From Flavobacterium soli DSM 19725 (lineage in GTDB: Bacteria; Bacteroidota; Bacteroidia; Flavobacteriales; Flavobacteriaceae): a stretch of 64,000 bases of DNA. Every line of letters starts with the position of its first letter. Position 1 is the first letter of the stretch. This document shows positions 14,781 through 22,753 of the stretch, piece after piece. Both the position numbers and the translations under genes were made by a program. Under the pieces are notes generated by a model. It had not been told where the DNA came from, did not search any database, and was given only the letters and a program-made list of their open reading frames with translations. The DNA lies in the NCBI RefSeq assembly GCF_000422705.1, contig NZ_AUGO01000008.1, positions 1 through 64,000 of the forward strand, given 5' to 3'.

Positions 14781-17600
14781 TTAAAAATCGAATTTCATAC
14801 CGAAATTATACCTTGCCTGATAGTATTCCAATTGCTTCGTTCTAGAAGAAATTCCTTGGTAATAACGCAAAGGCTGATTACTCAAGTTGTTTCCTTCTAT
14901 AAACAAACGCAAGTTTTTAGTGATTTTGTATGAAGCGTTTGCATCCACAAAAAGTTGCTTGTCATAATAAGTATCTTCAAATTCCTCTGAACCCAATTCA
15001 TCCAAATAATCAGATGTGAAGTTAGTTGAAATTCTGGCAGAGAAACGTTTGTTTTCCCAGAACAATGATCCGTTGAAAGAGTGTGGAGCTGTTTTTGGCA
15101 AGCTTACATCCGCTCTTGGATTTCCATCTTCATCGGCAATTCCGAATGCTTTTGATTCAGTAAACGTATAATTCACATAGATTCCGAAACCTTTCAAGAA
15201 TTTTCCAGGTAGGAAATCCAATTGTCTTTGCAACGCAACTTCAAATCCATAAACATCAACTTTATCACCGTTTCTAGATTGTGTGAAGGTCCAGTTCTCT
15301 CCAGCTGGAATTGGGTTTTCTTGATTTGGAAAATCTGTTGCGAATTTTTCAGTTGTATAATCTGGGTCGCTGAACGTGTAAATGAAATCATTTAATCTTT
15401 TGTAGAAAACTCCAGCCGAAAGCAATCCTACAGATTTGAAATAATTTTCCATCATGAAGTCAGCATTGTAAGCCAAAGTCGCATCAAGGTTCGGATTTCC
15501 TGCAAAAATCTCTGAATCCGATGCGATATTATTTACAAACGGAGCCAATGCATAATAATCAGGACGGGCCAGAGCGGTTGTCAAAGCAGCACGAAGTACT
15601 AAACTTTCTGAAGCATCATATTTAAACGAAACGCTTGGTAAAATATTCGTGTAGGAGTTTGTAGTCGTGATTTGTCCTTCCAACTCTTCTTCATCTAAAA
15701 CCCTATTTCCAGTATAATCAATTTGAGTATTTTCGATTCTGAAACCTACAATCATTGATAGCTTAGTAGATAAGTCCTGATCCCATCTTATATAACCTGC
15801 AAATATATTTTCTTTTGCATTGTAGTTTTCTGCAAGAAATTCTGATGGATCAACTTCTCTCTCAAAAAGTCCGTCGTTGTTCAAATCTAAACCACCTAAG
15901 AAGTTTGCCGAAGCAAAAGTTCCAGGAACATATTTTACGCCAGGATTAAAATTCTCACTTCCAAAAAAGCTTGTTGCAACATCTGCTAAGGTTTCGAATC
16001 CGTCGATTGGCTCATAAGCATAGAAAATATTGTTTCTTTCCTTGTCTTTTAATCGCACTCTCAAACCCGTTCTGATTCTACCTTTTTGACCTTCAATTAC
16101 AGAAAAAGGGAAACGGATATTGATTTTTGCACCAAATTCACTCTCTTTGGTTTCATCTGTATTTTGTGAAAGGTTGGATAGTTCAAGACTTGCAGGATCT
16201 TGTCCGACAGCAGTAATCAAAGGATATTTTGTATCTGATAAATCTTCCAGCATTTCCAAACCTTCTTGTTCAAATTCCAAATAACGCTCTTCAGGACGGT
16301 ATTCTCTTGCTGTTGCATAATTAATAGACCAGTCTAAATCTAATTTTGGAGTCAAAAGGTGTTCCCCTCTCAACGAGTAGTTTTGAACTCTTTGGTCTTC
16401 CAAACGTCTATTTTTGTTTCGGTTGTTGTCAACTCCACCTTTTGTTTCTTTCACAAGTGTTCCTTCATAGCCAATAATTGCATCATTTGCATCATATTGT
16501 GCTTCTATGTCAGTGAATGTCGTTCTGAAACGGTTCTCACGATCATCTCTCCAGTTGTAAATCGCACTTGCAAAAATCGTGTTGTTATTGTTGAATTTAT
16601 AGTCCAAAGCTACCGATGCACTTCTACGGATTCTTTGCACATCATATTTTCTGATGTCCGATTCTTCGATGTAAACATTCCCGAAATCGTCCTTTACCCA
16701 AGCCGCTTCGATATTATCAGAACCATAGTCGTTGTTATTGTAGGATCCACTCACGACCATTCCAAATTTGTTATCCAAATAACGATTTCCATAAACCAAA
16801 CCTCCTGTATAAAGTGCTTTTTCACGAATTGGATTATAACCTCCTGATAATGTAGCTGAAATCCTTTCGCCATTTGGAGTAGCTCTTGTAATCAAGTTTA
16901 CCGAACCTCCAATTGCATCTGCATCCATATCTGGAGTCAGGGTTTTGTTTACTTCGATGGTAGAAATCATATCCGATGGAATAAGGTCCATTTGAACATT
17001 TCTGTTATCGCCTTCGGCAGATGGAATCCTGTCACCATTAATAGTAACAGAGTTTAAAGTAGGAGCCAAACCTCGAACAATAATGTTTCGGGCTTCACCT
17101 TGATCGTTCTGCATCGTGATTCCGGGAACTCTTTTCAAGGCATCTCCGATATTTGAATCTGGAAAACGACCTACTTGATCCGAAGAAATTACGTTGGTAA
17201 TGTTTCTATTGTTTTTTTGCTGGTTCAAGGCTTTTGCCTGACCTTTCAAGCGATCTCCAATTACAACCACTTCACTTAAATTCTCTGAACCTGAAGAAAG
17301 TTTGAAATTGATGATAGCTGTTTTTCCTTCTTCAACCGTAATTTCTTGCGATTGTGTTTGATATCCAATATAAAGAACTTCTACCGTATAGTTTCCAGCA
17401 GGAACGTTCAAGAATTCGAAATCTCCAATCTGATCGGAAACGGTGTATTTGTTTCCAACATTCAATTTGATTGTGGCACCAGGAAGCGAGAAGTTCCCGT
17501 CCGAATCGGTAATTTTTCCAGAGATGACTCCGTTTTTTTGAGCCAATCCACTAAAGCTGATCGCCAAAAAAGTAAGTAATAGAAGTAAATTTTTCATCAT
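14781..17600 (-). CDS. TonB-dependent receptor, probable phytate/phosphoester importer
   Basis: This 939-residue protein has a signal peptide (MMKNLLLLLTFLAISFSGLA). A carboxypeptidase-regulatory-like domain follows (about residues 24-100: GVISGKITDSDGNFSLPGAT, DFEFLNVPAGNYTVEVLYIG). The plug shows NIGDALKRVPGITMQND, NIIVRGLAPTLNSVTINGDR and STIEVNKTLTPDMDADAIGG, as in the TonB-Xanth-Caul receptor group. The barrel ends in aromatic RYNFGMKFDF. These receptors use the proton motive force through TonB to import large ligands. No SusD partner is present. The ligand is inferred from the phosphatase and phytase genes behind it. A consensus-like promoter sits at 17626-17654. Confidence 0.9.
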   Translation of the reverse strand: MMKNLLLLLTFLAISFSGLAQKNGVISGKITDSDGNFSLPGATIKLNVGNKYTVSDQIGDFEFLNVPAGNYTVEVLYIGYQTQSQEITVEEGKTAIINFKLSSGSENLSEVVVIGDRLKGQAKALNQQKNNRNITNVISSDQVGRFPDSNIGDALKRVPGITMQNDQGEARNIIVRGLAPTLNSVTINGDRIPSAEGDNRNVQMDLIPSDMISTIEVNKTLTPDMDADAIGGSVNLITRATPNGERISATLSGGYNPIREKALYTGGLVYGNRYLDNKFGMVVSGSYNNNDYGSDNIEAAWVKDDFGNVYIEESDIRKYDVQRIRRSASVALDYKFNNNNTIFASAIYNWRDDRENRFRTTFTDIEAQYDANDAIIGYEGTLVKETKGGVDNNRNKNRRLEDQRVQNYSLRGEHLLTPKLDLDWSINYATAREYRPEERYLEFEQEGLEMLEDLSDTKYPLITAVGQDPASLELSNLSQNTDETKESEFGAKINIRFPFSVIEGQKGRIRTGLRVRLKDKERNNIFYAYEPIDGFETLADVATSFFGSENFNPGVKYVPGTFASANFLGGLDLNNDGLFEREVDPSEFLAENYNAKENIFAGYIRWDQDLSTKLSMIVGFRIENTQIDYTGNRVLDEEELEGQITTTNSYTNILPSVSFKYDASESLVLRAALTTALARPDYYALAPFVNNIASDSEIFAGNPNLDATLAYNADFMMENYFKSVGLLSAGVFYKRLNDFIYTFSDPDYTTEKFATDFPNQENPIPAGENWTFTQSRNGDKVDVYGFEVALQRQLDFLPGKFLKGFGIYVNYTFTESKAFGIADEDGNPRADVSLPKTAPHSFNGSLFWENKRFSARISTNFTSDYLDELGSEEFEDTYYDKQLFVDANASYKITKNLRLFIEGNNLSNQPLRYYQGISSRTKQLEYYQARYNFGMKFDF

Positions 17601-17625
17601 TAATGTTTGTGTTGTTTTAATGATG

Positions 17626-17654
17626 CGAAAGTAAAAAGGTGGTATAAAGCAAAT
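17626..17654 (-). promoter_or_regulatory. Probable promoter of the TonB receptor operon
   Basis: On the minus strand ATTTGC (17649-17654) is the -33 box and TACTTTCG (17626-17633) the -7 box. They are 19 bases apart as in the Bacteroidota TTTG-N19-TAnnTTTG promoter, with one mismatch in the -7 box. It lies 26 bases before the start codon. Confidence 0.5.
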
Positions 17655-17747
17655 GTTAACAACCTATTAGGAAATGATGCACTTTGCAGAAGTTTGTGTT
17701 AAGTAATTCAATATTTTTTTTGTCCAATGTAAAAAAATGGGACAAAA

Positions 17748-17774
17748 AAAAACAGCCCAAAAGAGGACTGTTTT
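17748..17774 (-). terminator. Terminator after the secreted 197-residue protein gene
   Basis: AAAACAGCCC and GGACTGTTTT form a stem with one mismatch, and the A run before it (17744-17750) gives a minus-strand T tract. It lies 39 bases past the stop at 17813. Confidence 0.6.
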
Positions 17775-17812
17775 CTTGATAAATAAGTACTAACCAATAA
17801 TAACTATTTATT

Positions 17813-18406
17813 TTATCGTGATACTATACTTTCCGTAAAAGATTTATTATCGTAATCCATTACAAACGTATATTCTTCTCCAGTAAAATTGCTAACATCA
17901 AATTTTTTATTCACAGCATCCATATCTTTTAATGTTGCAGAATATACTTCGTTTTGGTAACGGTCATATACTTTAATGGCAACCGTGGTATTTTTAGTAT
18001 TTGGGATACTCAATGTTACCAGTCCTTTTTTTGATACCAAAACAGGCTTGAAAGTTTCAAAAATTGCTTTTTTAGAAAGGTTTGCATCCTTGTCTGATAC
18101 CGTGATTTCATAACGGGCAATTTTTGCATCTGTTTCCACTTCTAGAAAATAAGTTCCTTTCGCAAGTTCGTTCAAATCGTAGGTTCTGTTGATACCATTT
18201 TTGTTAGAAGTTGTTTCAGAAAAAAGAATTCTTTCTTGTGGATCCAAAATCGAGATTTCAGTTTTTGTATCTTGATTCAAAGCGAAACGGATTGTTTTTC
18301 CTTGTTCTTTTCTAACATGAAGATAAAAATCTCCGTTTGCAGCTTGTGCTCCAACGGCAGTCAAAACTACCGCCAATACCAATGTCAATTTTAAAATCGT
18401 TTTCAT
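17813..18406 (-). CDS. Secreted protein of unknown function with beta-sandwich-like repeats
   Basis: This 197-residue protein has a clear signal peptide (MKTILKLTLVLAVVLTAVGAQA). Two beta-rich halves follow. The first has TEISILDPQERILFSE and LNELAKGTYFLEVETDAKIARYEITV, the second VAIKVYDRYQNEVYSATL and FTGEEYTFVMDYDNKSF. The KGTYFLEV pattern resembles T9SS C-terminal sorting folds and DUF3244-like proteins, but the final Lys-Phe motif is missing, so I do not call it a sorting domain. It has its own promoter (18445-18475) and terminator. Function is unknown. Confidence 0.55.
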   Translation of the reverse strand: MKTILKLTLVLAVVLTAVGAQAANGDFYLHVRKEQGKTIRFALNQDTKTEISILDPQERILFSETTSNKNGINRTYDLNELAKGTYFLEVETDAKIARYEITVSDKDANLSKKAIFETFKPVLVSKKGLVTLSIPNTKNTTVAIKVYDRYQNEVYSATLKDMDAVNKKFDVSNFTGEEYTFVMDYDNKSFTESIVSR

Positions 18407-18444
18407 AATTGTAGTTTTTAAATTTATATTATTTTATTTAGGGC

Positions 18445-18475
18445 TAAATTACTACAGAAGTAAATGCAGCAAATA
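18445..18475 (-). promoter_or_regulatory. Promoter of the secreted 197-residue protein gene
   Basis: On the minus strand a TTTG-like box (ATTTGC, about 18470-18475) and TAATTTAG (18445-18452) are about 18 bases apart, close to the Bacteroidota consensus. The -7 box has one mismatch. It lies 38 bases before the ATG. Confidence 0.5.
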
Positions 18476-18534
18476 GAGTTTATTTTCAAATTTGTATTCT
18501 ATATTGTCTTCAGCGAAAACGATTTAGGTTAAAA

Positions 18535-18567
18535 TTGGTAATAAAACACATAATTGAGGTAATTTTG
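18535..18567 (+). promoter_or_regulatory. Promoter of the AraC regulator gene
   Basis: TAATTTTG (18560-18567) is an exact TAnnTTTG match 22 bases before the ATG. A TTGG at 18535-18538 could be the -33 box, though spacing is slightly long. Confidence 0.45.
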
Positions 18568-18589
18568 TAATCATTTCAAAACCCCAAAA

Positions 18590-19462
18590 ATGAAAATACA
18601 TAAACCTACTTATGAATTGGTAGAACCTTCTTTTGGAAGTTCGTTCTCCTATTTAAGATTTGATGAAAATGCAAACAACAAGTCGCATGTTTGGCATTTT
18701 CACCCCGAGATTGAACTCGTTTATGTAAATGGTGGTAGCGGAAAACGTCAAATAGGGAGCCATATTTCTTATTTTTCAGATGGCGATTTGATTCTCATCG
18801 GAAGTAATTTGCCGCATTGTGGCTTGACTAATGAGCAAACGGGAAATAAAAATGAAACAGTACTGCAAATGAAAGCTGATTTTCTAGGTAACAGTTTTTT
18901 CAAACTTCCCGAGATGGAAAATATCGGAAAACTTTTTACAGAAGCTAAAGCTGGAATTGCATTCGAGGGAGAAACCAAGAAAAAAATAGGGAAGAAGATT
19001 GAAGCGATGGAAACTCAAACGCCTTTTGAACGGTTATTGACACTCTTGGAAGTCTTGAACGACATGGAAAACTCCACAGAAAGCAAGATTCTCAATGCTG
19101 GTGGTTTTTTTATGGAAACCCAAGTTCAGGACAACAATCGCATCAATATTATTTTTAATTTTGTAAAAGATCATTTCCAAGAACAACTCACTTTGGAAGA
19201 AGTTGCCGAAATCGTGAGCATGACCGTTCCATCCTTTTGCAGGTATTTCAAGAAAACAACAAATAAGACTTTTACGAAATTTGTCAACGAATATCGTTTG
19301 GTGCATGCTTTGAAATTATTGGCTGAAAAGCCTATTAGCATTACTGATATTTGCTACGAAAGTGGTTTTAATAATTTTAGTTATTTCAATAAAACGTTTA
19401 AGGAATTTACAGGAAAAAGTGCTTCACAATATCGAAAAGAATTGAAACTGATAATTGATTAA
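18590..19462 (+). CDS. AraC family transcriptional regulator with cupin sensor domain
   Basis: This 290-residue protein has an N-terminal cupin (HVWHFHPEIELVYVNGGSGKR, DGDLILIGSNLPHCG), the layout of arabinose-type ligand-sensing domains. The C-terminal 100 residues hold two HTH motifs: LTLEEVAEIVSMTVPSFCRY and ISITDICYESGFNNFSYFNK, followed by the family signature FKEFTGKSASQYRK. Family members usually activate sugar or surface-nutrient genes in response to a small ligand. It stands alone on the plus strand between the secreted-protein gene and the convergent LytR-type gene, so the target is not clear from context. Confidence 0.93.
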   Translation: MKIHKPTYELVEPSFGSSFSYLRFDENANNKSHVWHFHPEIELVYVNGGSGKRQIGSHISYFSDGDLILIGSNLPHCGLTNEQTGNKNETVLQMKADFLGNSFFKLPEMENIGKLFTEAKAGIAFEGETKKKIGKKIEAMETQTPFERLLTLLEVLNDMENSTESKILNAGGFFMETQVQDNNRINIIFNFVKDHFQEQLTLEEVAEIVSMTVPSFCRYFKKTTNKTFTKFVNEYRLVHALKLLAEKPISITDICYESGFNNFSYFNKTFKEFTGKSASQYRKELKLIID

Positions 19463-19468
19463 TCACAG

Positions 19469-20170
19469 TTATTTATTTCTCAAAACCTCAAGTAATTCCC
19501 TTCTATAAGTAATCCCGATTGGCAAATTCACCTTGTTGATCACCACAAAATCCTTCTCAATTGCATCAATTTTGTCCAAGGCCACGATATAGGATTTATG
19601 TATTCTCATAAAAAGACTTTCGGGCAAACTGTTCTGGATTTCATTGGTTGTGGTTGAGGCAAGATAGGTTCGGGTTTTGGTAAACAGCTTCACATAATTG
19701 CCAAAACTTTGGGCATACAGCAAATTTTCCAAATCAATATCCATAAAAAAGCCATCCACCTTTACGCTAATTTTAGCAATCGATTCCGTATTATTTTTTG
19801 ATTCTGGACTATCCATCAGGAGAAAACGATCGATAGCTTTCAAGAATCTCGGGAAATAAATAGGCTTCAACAAATAATCAATTACACCATAATCATAGCT
19901 TTCCAAAGCAAATTCCGAATAGGCTGTCGTTAAGATTGTTTTTGGCGAAGAAGGAACAATTTTCAACAAATCTAGCCCCGTAATTTCAGGCATATCAATA
20001 TCCAAGAACATCAAATCTACTTTGTTTTCTCTCAAATAATTCATCGCTTCAATTCCATTATAAAATTGATTTACCAATTCCAGTTGCGGGTTTTTCTGAA
20101 TATAATTCACCAACACATAATGTGCAGCTGGTTCATCATCCACAATGATACATTTTTTGGGAGTATTCAT
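19469..20170 (-). CDS. LytTR-family response regulator
   Basis: This 233-residue protein has a receiver (residues about 5-120) with the phospho-acceptor Asp in LMFLDIDMPEITG, the conserved Thr in TILTTAYSEFAL and Lys in LLKPIYF. A LytTR DNA-binding domain follows (about 130-230: YAQSFGNYVKLFTKTRTYLA, RIHKSYIVALDKIDAIEKD). It is the partner of the kinase upstream, whose stop overlaps its start by one base. LytTR regulators bind pairs of 9-bp repeats about 21 bases apart. Such a pair lies in front of the divergent efflux operon at 21260-21291, so that operon is the likely target. Confidence 0.93.
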   Translation of the reverse strand: MNTPKKCIIVDDEPAAHYVLVNYIQKNPQLELVNQFYNGIEAMNYLRENKVDLMFLDIDMPEITGLDLLKIVPSSPKTILTTAYSEFALESYDYGVIDYLLKPIYFPRFLKAIDRFLLMDSPESKNNTESIAKISVKVDGFFMDIDLENLLYAQSFGNYVKLFTKTRTYLASTTTNEIQNSLPESLFMRIHKSYIVALDKIDAIEKDFVVINKVNLPIGITYRRELLEVLRNK

Positions 20171-21198
20171 CAGTTCAATTCGATTTCAAGGTTCACATTA
20201 AAACTTTTTTCACTTTCGATAATCTCCAATTTATGCTTTTCAGGATAGATGATTTCCAATCTTTCCTTGGTGTTTTTCAACCCGATTTTGGTAGAAACAA
20301 CTGCTTTTTTCTTTTTCGGAATTGAGTTAACAACGTTCATAAAAAGACGACTTTCCTTCACTTCAATTTTGATGTTCACATGACAGTTTTCAATTGTACA
20401 AGCTCCATGTTTAAAGGCATTTTCAATAAAAGTAATCAACAGCATTGGGGCAATTTTATAGTTTTGACTTTCGTCGAAATCATACGAATATTGAATATCG
20501 CATCGGTAGCCCACACGTTCTTTTTCCAATTGGATATAGCTCGAAAGGAAGGCAATTTCCTCTTCAATCGAAACCAATTCCTTCGAACTGTTCTCCACCT
20601 GATACCGCATCAATTGCGAAACCTGCATGATCATATCCGAAGTTCGTTCAGGATATCGAAGACTGATGCCATACAAAGTATTGAACGTATTAAAAAGAAA
20701 ATGCGGATTCAATTGTCCTTTCAAGGCATTGAGCTGCATTTCATTAAAAACCAATGTCTTGTTGGTTCTCCGTTTCTGTTCGCGATAATGCTCTAAAATC
20801 TGAATCGATCCCAAAATACAAACCAGCGTTCCGGCCAAAGTTCCCAGCTGGAAATGATAGGTTTTTTGATTGGCTGATTTATACAAAAAACAATTCTTAT
20901 AAAGAATCTCGGTAGAAACTTCATAGAGAATTACTGAAAAAACCAATAAAGCCAAAATAGTCAGGACAAGATATAAAACTGGTCGGTGTTCCTTTAATAA
21001 AAAAGGCAGGATAAAAAACCGATTGACTTGAGCATGAGCATATAAGATGAAAAAATAAACCAAACCAAAAAAGAAGCCTTTTAAGCTCAAAATCAGGATC
21101 CAATCATTCAACGTAAAAAGCACAAAAGAGAATACAAGGATGAAAATTTCCTGCAACCATTTATTCTCTAAAACATATTTAAATTTCATTTTCAACAT
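20170..21198 (-). CDS. LytS/YehU-type sensor histidine kinase
   Basis: This 342-residue protein has four hydrophobic segments in the first 140 residues and no periplasmic sensor domain. The cytoplasmic kinase has the His_kinase-family H box LNPHFLFNTFNTLYG (His in the PHFLFN core) and the N box MLLITFIENAFKHG. The glycine-rich loop is TKIGLKNTKERLEIIYPEKH. Kinases of this class phosphorylate LytTR regulators; the next gene is exactly that. Both ATGs at 21198 and 21189 are possible starts. It is divergent from the efflux operon, so it may sense membrane or envelope stress. Confidence 0.92.
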   Translation of the reverse strand: MLKMKFKYVLENKWLQEIFILVFSFVLFTLNDWILILSLKGFFFGLVYFFILYAHAQVNRFFILPFLLKEHRPVLYLVLTILALLVFSVILYEVSTEILYKNCFLYKSANQKTYHFQLGTLAGTLVCILGSIQILEHYREQKRRTNKTLVFNEMQLNALKGQLNPHFLFNTFNTLYGISLRYPERTSDMIMQVSQLMRYQVENSSKELVSIEEEIAFLSSYIQLEKERVGYRCDIQYSYDFDESQNYKIAPMLLITFIENAFKHGACTIENCHVNIKIEVKESRLFMNVVNSIPKKKKAVVSTKIGLKNTKERLEIIYPEKHKLEIIESEKSFNVNLEIELN

Positions 21199-21259
21199 TT
21201 AAAGGACTACAAAGTAAGCATTTATAATTGTATTTCATCCTGTATTAATGACCAATTCA

Positions 21260-21291
21260 ATTCGTCATTTTACCATTTTGGTTCATCATTT
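21260..21291 (+). promoter_or_regulatory. Candidate LytTR binding site before the efflux operon
   Basis: ATTCGTCATTT (from 21260) and GTTCATCATTT (from 21281) are near-identical and 21 bases apart, two helical turns. LytTR regulators bind 9-bp direct repeats at this spacing. The pair lies about 65-96 bases before the TolC start codon and between the two divergent operons. Overlapping words AATGAC/GTCATT (21247-21269) form a short inverted repeat. Confidence 0.45.
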
Positions 21292-21355
21292 ATAATCGGT
21301 TTATCATAAGGAAGCATTTTAAATTCGCACTTTAATATCCCAAGAATTTATTCGT

Positions 21356-22741
21356 ATGACCTTAAAAAAGTTTTTTTTAATTAGTATTTTGATGCTGTTC
21401 CTGAACGGTTTCTCACAGACGCTTTCGCTGAAAGAAGCCGTAGAAACTGGAATTTCAAACTACGGAACCATCAAGGCAAAAAGCAAGTATGCCGAAGCTT
21501 CCCAAGAAACCGTGAAGCAAGCAAAACGCGATTATTTGCCAAATCTGAACCTTTCTGCCCAACAAGATTACGGAACTGTAAACGGACAAAACGGACCACT
21601 TTATGGTTTTGGAGGTCTTGGTGTGGCTTCTTCCGGATTGCCTCTTCCAGAACAAAATTGGAATGCCGCCTTCGGAGCTTTATATCTGGTAAACTTCAAT
21701 TGGGAATTCTTTACTTTCGGAAGAATCAAGGAACGAATCAATGTTTCCAAAGCCGATGCCCTTCGTTTTGAAAAAGATTTGCAACAGGAGAAATTCCAAC
21801 AGAAAATCAAAATAGCTGCTGCTTATCTGAATCTTCTTGCAAGTCAGAGATTGGCCATTTCCCAACAAAAAAACCTCGAAAGAGCCGAAGTTTTCCAAAG
21901 ATTGGCTGCAGTAAGAGTCAAAAATGGATTATTGGCTGGAGTAGATTCTACATTGGCTTCCGCCGAAGTTTCCCGTGCAAAAATTTCCCTGAATCAGATA
22001 AAAGACCAAGTCAAGGAACAGAACAATAAACTAGTTGCCTTAATGGGAGTTGAAGTGAAGGATTTTGCCTTGGATACCACTTTCGTAAAGCAAGTTCCAA
22101 AGGCAATTTTTGAATTGGAACAAGCAAATGATAGCTTGAATCTGGTACTCCAATTCTATAAAAGCCGTGTCGATTTCAGTAAGCAACAAGTAAAAGCATT
22201 CAGAAAAGAATATTATCCTAGTTTCAGTTTTTTCGGGATTTACCAAACACGTGCTTCAGGATTTAATTCAGATTATGCCGTAGATCAAAATTCATTTACC
22301 CAAAATTATCTGGACGGAATCAGTCCAAACCGTCAAAACTATTTGTTAGGGGTTGGCGTTACCTGGAACCTGACTTCCATTGCCAGAACCAGCAAAAAAG
22401 TAAGTGCCCAAAAATTGGTTTCGGAAGGTTTGGAAGAAGAATATAAAGTGATCGACCAGCAATTGAAAACCCAATCCGATGCCGCTGATGCGAAAATTAA
22501 ATTCGCCATGGATAATTTTGCGGAAGCACCCAAACAAGTTGCCGCTGCCAAGCAAGCCTACCTGCAAAAAACAACGTTGTACAAAAACGGATTGACGAAC
22601 TTAATTGATGTTACACAAGCGTTTTACACCTTGAACCGTGCTGAAATTGACCGTGATATTATTTACACAAACGTTTGGCAATCACTTTTGATGAAAGCCG
22701 CTGCAACGGGCGATTTCGACCTATTTATTAATGAATTTTAA
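21356..22741 (+). CDS. TolC family outer-membrane efflux channel
   Basis: This 461-residue protein has a signal peptide (MTLKKFFLISILMLFLNGFSQ). It shows two repeated halves of long helices with short strands, the TolC fold: LSLKEAVETGISNYGTIKAK, then NLNLSAQQDYGTVNG, and the second repeat VVDQQLKTQSDAADAKIKFA-like helices with QVAAAKQAYLQKTTLYKNGL. It should form the outer-membrane tunnel for the RND pump encoded next, 12 bases downstream. It is the first gene of the efflux operon. Confidence 0.9.
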   Translation: MTLKKFFLISILMLFLNGFSQTLSLKEAVETGISNYGTIKAKSKYAEASQETVKQAKRDYLPNLNLSAQQDYGTVNGQNGPLYGFGGLGVASSGLPLPEQNWNAAFGALYLVNFNWEFFTFGRIKERINVSKADALRFEKDLQQEKFQQKIKIAAAYLNLLASQRLAISQQKNLERAEVFQRLAAVRVKNGLLAGVDSTLASAEVSRAKISLNQIKDQVKEQNNKLVALMGVEVKDFALDTTFVKQVPKAIFELEQANDSLNLVLQFYKSRVDFSKQQVKAFRKEYYPSFSFFGIYQTRASGFNSDYAVDQNSFTQNYLDGISPNRQNYLLGVGVTWNLTSIARTSKKVSAQKLVSEGLEEEYKVIDQQLKTQSDAADAKIKFAMDNFAEAPKQVAAAKQAYLQKTTLYKNGLTNLIDVTQAFYTLNRAEIDRDIIYTNVWQSLLMKAAATGDFDLFINEF

Positions 22742-22753
22742 TTGTAAAGCCTA

